Positions 13,494 to 17,545 of a DNA stretch of 17,545 nucleotides are shown one piece after another. The DNA is from CAYWMP01 sp964459445 (GTDB lineage Bacteria; Desulfobacterota; DSM-4660; Desulfatiglandales; HGW-15): assembly GCA_964459445.1 (NCBI GenBank), contig CAYWMP010000127.1, positions 1-17,545 on the forward strand, given 5' to 3'. Each line of letters starts with the position of its first letter. Position 1 is the first letter of the stretch. The notes beneath the pieces were generated by a model. That model saw only the letters and a program-made list of their open reading frames with translations, was not told where the DNA came from and did no database searches. The position numbers were made by a program, and so were the translations under genes.

Positions 13494-13601
13494 AAAATAA
13501 CCTCACTTCGTTCGCTTATTTTATACAACGCGACTTCGTCGCTCTTTTAAGTCCCCGCTTCTTGAGCGGGGACGCCATATAAAATCGCGCTGCGATTTTA
13601 T
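13492..13601. repeat. Tandem hairpins of the livH-livM spacer, with repeat copy B
   Basis: Four inverted repeats fill the 104-base spacer: ATAAAATAA (13492-13500) with TTATTTTAT (13516-13524); GCGAC-TTC-GTCGC (13530-13542); GTCCCCGCT (13551-13559) with AGCGGGGAC (13565-13573); and ATAAAATCGC (13579-13588) with GCGATTTTAT (13592-13601). The last overlaps the livH stop codon. Bases 13503-13544 are the inverted partner of copy A at 12337-12378. Confidence 0.65.
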
Positions 13602-14482
13602 ACTCTCTCTATCCTCTCCCATCCCCATAGGCCGTAGGGCTTAAAGAGTAGAAACACCGCCATGAATGCAAAAGGCATGATCTCCTTTACGCCACCCGGA
13701 AAATACTCATCGAGATATGTGCCGGAAAGGTTTTCCAGTAGGCCGATGATAATGCCGCCCACAATGGCCCCGGGGACCGAATTCAGTCCCCCCAGCACGA
13801 CGGCCGGCAAAACGATCAAGCCAAGATGACCGACTGAGATATTGACGCCGTTGATATTCCCCAAGAGGGCCCCGCCCACGCCGGCGCTCATGAAAGCGAT
13901 GGCCCAGGCGGCCGCATAAACGAACCTGGCGCTGACGCCCAAAGAAAGAGCCGCTGTTTCGTCGTCGGCAGTCGCCTGCATGGACAGCCCCCATCGGGTG
14001 TATTTAAAGAAGGCTACGAAAACGATGAGTAGGACAATGGCAAGAATGAAGGACCATAGATAAACGGGAGATATTTTGAGGAGGCCTAGGGTGATCGGTC
14101 TGATAGAAAATATCGGAGGATCGAATACCCTTGTATCAGCACCCCATATGAACCCTATAAGGCCCCTAAAGAAAAACATAAGTCCGGCCGTGACCATAAT
14201 GACTGCTAGAATCGGTTCACCAATGAGTTTATCCAAGAAGATCCTTTCCGTCACGATTCCCAGGACAATTCCGACGAGAAGGGTCAAAATGACGGCCAGA
14301 ACAAAAGGCATGCCCATCTGGTAAAAGGCAATAGACACATAGGCCCCAATGAGCGTCAGTTCGCCCATGGCCAAATTAAGAACCCCTGAACATTTGTAAA
14401 TGAGGACCCAGCCGAGGGCGACCAATGCGTAGATCCCTCCGACCATTATGCCTGTTATTAATGTCATCAAAAAGAGTTCCAT
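13598..14482 (-). CDS. livH: Liv-type ABC transporter permease LivH
   Basis: First membrane permease of the importer (BPD_transp_2 family), 294 residues, almost entirely hydrophobic segments. Diagnostic blocks: GIMVGGIYALVALGWVLIYK (11-30), CSGVLNLAMGELTLIGAYVS (31-50), the EAA-like cytoplasmic loop STARWGLS-type stretch here reading KYTRWGLSMQATADDETAAL, and VLPAVVLGGLNSVPGAIVGG near the C-terminus. ATG at 14482 has GGAGG 9 bases upstream. It follows the acyl-CoA synthetase by 102 bases containing a heptamer tandem repeat and precedes livM by 104 bases of hairpins. It should pair with LivM in the inner membrane. The substrate is unknown. Confidence 0.94.
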   Translation of the reverse strand: MELFLMTLITGIMVGGIYALVALGWVLIYKCSGVLNLAMGELTLIGAYVSIAFYQMGMPFVLAVILTLLVGIVLGIVTERIFLDKLIGEPILAVIMVTAGLMFFFRGLIGFIWGADTRVFDPPIFSIRPITLGLLKISPVYLWSFILAIVLLIVFVAFFKYTRWGLSMQATADDETAALSLGVSARFVYAAAWAIAFMSAGVGGALLGNINGVNISVGHLGLIVLPAVVLGGLNSVPGAIVGGIIIGLLENLSGTYLDEYFPGGVKEIMPFAFMAVFLLFKPYGLWGWERIERV

Positions 14483-14501
14483 CTATTGAGCCCTCCTGTT
14501 T

Positions 14502-14546
14502 AGTAAGCAGTAAGGAGTAAGGAGTAAGCAGTATGTAGTAGGCAGT
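14502..14546. repeat. Imperfect heptamer tandem repeat
   Basis: About 6.4 copies of a 7-base unit: AGTAAGC, AGTAAGG, AGTAAGG, AGTAAGC, AGTATGT, AGTAGGC, AGT. It lies 20-64 bases upstream of the livH start in the synthetase-livH spacer. TGTTTAGTAAGCA at its livH-proximal end recurs exactly at 9992-10004 between livF and the lipoprotein gene. Confidence 0.7.
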
Positions 14547-14584
14547 CTTACTTCAGACTGTGAGCTTAGAGCTATGAGCTTAAA

Positions 14585-16507
14585 TTAGAATTTCACATTC
14601 TGTATACGAAGATCGGTTTTTATTCTCTGTTCTCTCCCGTCCTCGTAGGTAATGGTGGTATCCATGTGGACCGTGTCGGCGTCACCATAGAGTGCATCCA
14701 CGATATCTTTGTATCGGCCCTCAACAAAGGCGCGTCTTAATTTGCTCGTTCTTGTCAGCTCTTCATCATCTGCGTCAAACACCTTATAGAGGTTGACAAA
14801 CTTATAAATTTTGGCGGGGCCGGGTAGATCTTTATTGGCCTCCTCAATCTGTTTCTGAACAAGGTCATAGACCTGAGGCTTCTGGGAGAGTTCGGGATAG
14901 CTCGTATAATTGATTTTTTTCTCATCAGCCCATTTTCCCACCACAGAATAGTCAATACACATCACTGCGACGACATAGTCCCTCCTGTCTCCGACCACCC
15001 AGGCCTCTTGAATGAAAGGACTGAACTTGAGCCTGGTTTCAAGATACTGAGGAGAAAAGGGCCGTCCATCTTTGAGCGTCATAACATCCTTTGAACGGTC
15101 AAACACAACCAAGTGTCCGTCTTCATCGATGAATCCCTTGTCGCCTGAGTAGAGCCAGCCATCAACCAAGGTCTTCTCCGTGGCCTCATCGTTCTTATAA
15201 TACCCCAGAAAGACCGATGGGCTCTTGGATATAATCTCACCTTCCTCGGTGATTTTGACCTCGGTCTCCGGGATCGGGGTGCCGACCGTATCAAATTTTA
15301 CGTCTCCATCCCTGTGCACTATTGAGATGCCGGCGATTTCGGTTTGACCATAGATTTGTTTCAGGTTGACCCCAAGGGCGTGGAAAAATCGAAAATGGTC
15401 CGGGCCCATGGCTGCGCCGCCCGTATAGGCCTGCCGGAGCCTTGACATGCCCAGGTGATCCTTGAGCTTTTTCTGCATGGTCGCATAGGCTATCCAATTT
15501 AGAAATCTCAACCAGCTTGGTACAGGCTTTTTATCAAACTTCAGATTGGCCACCTTGTAACCCACATTGGTGGCAAACTCATAGGCCTTTCTTTTAATCC
15601 AGGTGGAATCTATGTACTTCACTTGAACCCGCCTGGTGAGTCCCTCATATAATCTTGGGGGTGCAAACATGACATGGGGACCAATCTCTCTGATGTTTTC
15701 CTGGGCTACCTCGGGTTCTTCCGGAAAATTAAGGGTATATCCTACCTGGAGGCCACAGGAGATAGACATCATCTGTTCGCCGATCCATGCAAAGGGCAGA
15801 TAGGAGACAAAGTCGTCCGTATCATAGCAGGGATCCGTGTCCATGAGATTTCTTCCCATAGTGAGCATGTTCCAATGGGATAGTAGGGCGCCCTTTGGGA
15901 GGGCTGTCGTGCCGGAGGTGTAGAACAGCAAACATATATCGTCGCCATGGCCTTCTTCGATCATCCTCTCGAAGAGTTCGGGTTCCTTTTGGTCAAGTTC
16001 TCTTCCCAGATCCTGCACCTTTTTTATGCTGATGAGGAACTCCTGGTGGTAGTTTCTCATGCCCTTGGGATCATCCCATATAACCCACTCGAGCTTGGGG
16101 CACTCGGCTTTGATGGACAGGGCCTTGTCGACCTCCTCCTGGGTTTCACCAACAAAAACTTTCGCATCGGAATGGTCTATGATGTACTTGACTTCGTCCA
16201 TCATACAGTCCTGAAAGAGCCACACACCGATACCTCCCGCGCAGAGGGCGGCCATTTCCGCCCATAACCCTTCGGGACGATTGTCTCCGATCATGGCAAC
16301 TTTGTCGCCCTTCTTCAATCCAAGGCTGACCATCCCAAGGCTAAGGTATTTGACGTTCTCATAGTAATCCTGCCAGGTAAAAGGGATCCAGATTCCGAAT
16401 TCTTTTTCACGCATGGCAACCTTGTTCATGCCATACTTCTTGCACTGCCTCAGGAAAAGTTTCGGAATCGTGAGGCCCTTCGTAATTTCGATCTCAGATC
16501 CGTTCAT
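14585..16507 (-). CDS. Long-chain acyl-CoA synthetase (FAA1-like, AMP-forming)
   Basis: Activates a carboxylic acid, typically a long-chain or bulky one, to its CoA thioester. The 640 residues fit the FAA1/ACSL group. P-loop YTSGTTALPKG (196-206, with Ala in place of the usual Gly), LPFAW (237-241), YGQTE (386-390), LYSGDKG (452-458), the hinge Asp470-Arg471, and TRTSKLRR (585-592) with the adenylation lysine at Lys589 are all in place, so it looks fully active. It starts 8 bases after the livG stop, with its ribosome binding site at the very end of livG, so translational coupling is likely. Its position inside a Liv transporter operon suggests that uptake and CoA activation are linked. The exact substrate cannot be deduced. 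Confidence 0.94.
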   Translation of the reverse strand: MNGSEIEITKGLTIPKLFLRQCKKYGMNKVAMREKEFGIWIPFTWQDYYENVKYLSLGMVSLGLKKGDKVAMIGDNRPEGLWAEMAALCAGGIGVWLFQDCMMDEVKYIIDHSDAKVFVGETQEEVDKALSIKAECPKLEWVIWDDPKGMRNYHQEFLISIKKVQDLGRELDQKEPELFERMIEEGHGDDICLLFYTSGTTALPKGALLSHWNMLTMGRNLMDTDPCYDTDDFVSYLPFAWIGEQMMSISCGLQVGYTLNFPEEPEVAQENIREIGPHVMFAPPRLYEGLTRRVQVKYIDSTWIKRKAYEFATNVGYKVANLKFDKKPVPSWLRFLNWIAYATMQKKLKDHLGMSRLRQAYTGGAAMGPDHFRFFHALGVNLKQIYGQTEIAGISIVHRDGDVKFDTVGTPIPETEVKITEEGEIISKSPSVFLGYYKNDEATEKTLVDGWLYSGDKGFIDEDGHLVVFDRSKDVMTLKDGRPFSPQYLETRLKFSPFIQEAWVVGDRRDYVVAVMCIDYSVVGKWADEKKINYTSYPELSQKPQVYDLVQKQIEEANKDLPGPAKIYKFVNLYKVFDADDEELTRTSKLRRAFVEGRYKDIVDALYGDADTVHMDTTITYEDGREQRIKTDLRIQNVKF

Positions 16508-16515
16508 CCTAACCT

Positions 16516-17337
16516 CTACCTCCTCGTAGCGTACAGATCCTCTTCACCCAAATAGGCATTAACGACTTCTGGGTTGTTCTGGACCTCCTCGGGAGATCCA
16601 TCGGTGATTTTGTACCCGAAATTCAAGACAAAAACCTGATTGGAGATATCCATGACCACGCCCATGTCATGTTCCACGAGAATGCATGTGACCTTCCAAC
16701 GTTCTTCTTCATTAATATCCAGAATGAACCTCGCCATGTCCTCGACTTCTTCAAGATTTAGCCCCGCAAGGGGTTCATCAAGCAAAAGGAGTTCCGGGTT
16801 CAGCGCGAGCGCCCTTCCCAACTCGACACGCTTTTGAAGGCCATAAGGGAGCATATGGACTGTCTTATCCCTGATGCTCTCTATCTCCAGGAGGTCAATA
16901 ATCTCCTCTTCAATGAACTTCCTTGATTCCAACTCCTCCTGTATGGTTTTTCCTAAATAAAGAGACCCGCTCCAAATTCCGGACTTCAGATGGATATGCC
17001 TGCCAAGGCGAATATTATCCAGGACGCTCATGCCACCGAATAATTCTATCTTCTGGAATGTACGAGATATCCCCAACTCGGCCCTCTTGTGGGGCTTCAA
17101 ATCGTTTACTTTTTGGCCCTTGTAATAGATGTCGCCTTTTTGCGGTTTGTACAGGCCGTTTATACAGTTCATCATCACTGTTTTGCCGGCACCGTTGGGC
17201 CCGATGATGGAGTGTATCTCGCCTTTTTTGACTTCCAGGTCAACACCCGACAAGGCAGCCACATTCCCGAACCTCATATGAACATCTTTGAGTTCAAGAA
17301 TGGTTTCACCTTCTTTGAATTCCTTGGCCAGAGCCAT
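16516..17337 (-). CDS. livG: Liv-type ABC transporter ATP-binding protein LivG
   Basis: First gene of the operon and the second ATPase of the importer, 273 residues. Walker A GPNGAGKT (46-53), the LivG-type signature LPYGLQKRVELGRAL (163-177, in place of LSGGQ, normal for LivG), Walker B LLLLDEP (183-189), AGLN, and the switch His223 in VEHDM are present. The C-terminus carries the GSPEEVQNNPEVVNAYLGEE pattern usual for LivG. The first roughly 12 residues (MALAKEFKEGET) are a short polar extension. ATG at 17337 has GGGGGA about 8 bases upstream. Within the window no gene lies upstream, so the operon promoter should be in or beyond 17338-17545. Confidence 0.95.
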   Translation of the reverse strand: MALAKEFKEGETILELKDVHMRFGNVAALSGVDLEVKKGEIHSIIGPNGAGKTVMMNCINGLYKPQKGDIYYKGQKVNDLKPHKRAELGISRTFQKIELFGGMSVLDNIRLGRHIHLKSGIWSGSLYLGKTIQEELESRKFIEEEIIDLLEIESIRDKTVHMLPYGLQKRVELGRALALNPELLLLDEPLAGLNLEEVEDMARFILDINEEERWKVTCILVEHDMGVVMDISNQVFVLNFGYKITDGSPEEVQNNPEVVNAYLGEEDLYATRR

Positions 17338-17545
17338 TCACGCTATCCCCCGTCCAGATTAATATATTAAAAATAACAATAAGATAGGAAATGATATGAT
17401 CTTCTTCTTGAATTGTATTCTTTGAAGGACAACAATAGTGTTTTGATCGATTTTAGGCTAATTAAGACCAGCGAATGCATGGAAATGAGAACTAACCAAA
17501 CATATTTGAAATTTCCTTCAACTTTGAATCAACGTTTATCATTGT
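17338..17545. other. AT-rich leader upstream of livG
   Basis: This 208-base stretch at the window edge has no credible gene. It is AT-rich and probably carries the Liv operon promoter, but no minus-strand -35/-10 pair stood out. TACAAT (about 17417, minus) and TATATT (about 17363, minus) both lack a convincing -35. No copy of the ACCGAACGTT operator is present. Confidence 0.4.

Noticed and set aside
13551..13573. Terminator after livH
   Set aside because: The GC-rich hairpin is strong, but it is followed by TTAAAA rather than a T-run, and livM continues on the same strand.
14502..14546. CRISPR array
   Set aside because: The units are 7 bases, contiguous and degenerate, with no spacers.

Overview
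The window looks like chromosomal DNA from an anaerobic member of the Desulfobacterota (Deltaproteobacteria), of the kind that degrades fatty or aromatic acids. This is an inference from content: a two-chain (alpha-beta) glycyl-tRNA synthetase, a split B12-dependent acyl-CoA mutase beside an acyl-CoA dehydrogenase, a Liv-type ABC transporter with a long-chain acyl-CoA synthetase inside its operon, and many short palindromic intergenic elements. No 16S rRNA or other taxonomic marker is present. No tRNA, rRNA, CRISPR array or transposase gene was seen.

Layout. (1) 1-848, minus: glyQ, running off the left edge. (2) 849-1736: spacer with a palindromic element, then a 72-residue hypothetical gene on plus with its own promoter and terminator. 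(3) 1737-2876, plus: an acyl-CoA dehydrogenase. (4) 2991-6033, minus: tetR, mutase large chain, mutase small chain, probably one transcription unit facing the dehydrogenase. (5) 6034-6608: AT-rich spacer with two TetR-operator-like palindromes and a MITE-like element. (6) 6609-7352, minus: recO. (7) 7353-17337, minus: a long, probably single operon, in transcription order livG, long-chain acyl-CoA synthetase, livH, livM, livK, livF, a LEA14/WHy-like lipoprotein, and a second AMP-forming CoA ligase, ending at a rho-independent terminator at 7404-7437. (8) 17338-17545: AT-rich leader of that operon.

How the genes may work together (inference). The Liv-type system would import a carboxylate or amphipathic acid, the two ligases would make its CoA thioester, the B12 mutase would rearrange the carbon skeleton, and the dehydrogenase would start beta-oxidation, with the TetR protein as an acyl-CoA-responsive repressor. 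The substrate cannot be read from the sequence. The most interesting item is the mutase. Its B12- and CoA-handling framework is recognisable, but nearly every residue that recognises the acyl group in methylmalonyl-, isobutyryl- or 2-hydroxyisobutyryl-CoA mutases is replaced. The spacers are unusually rich in palindromic repeats, including an inverted pair that brackets livM.
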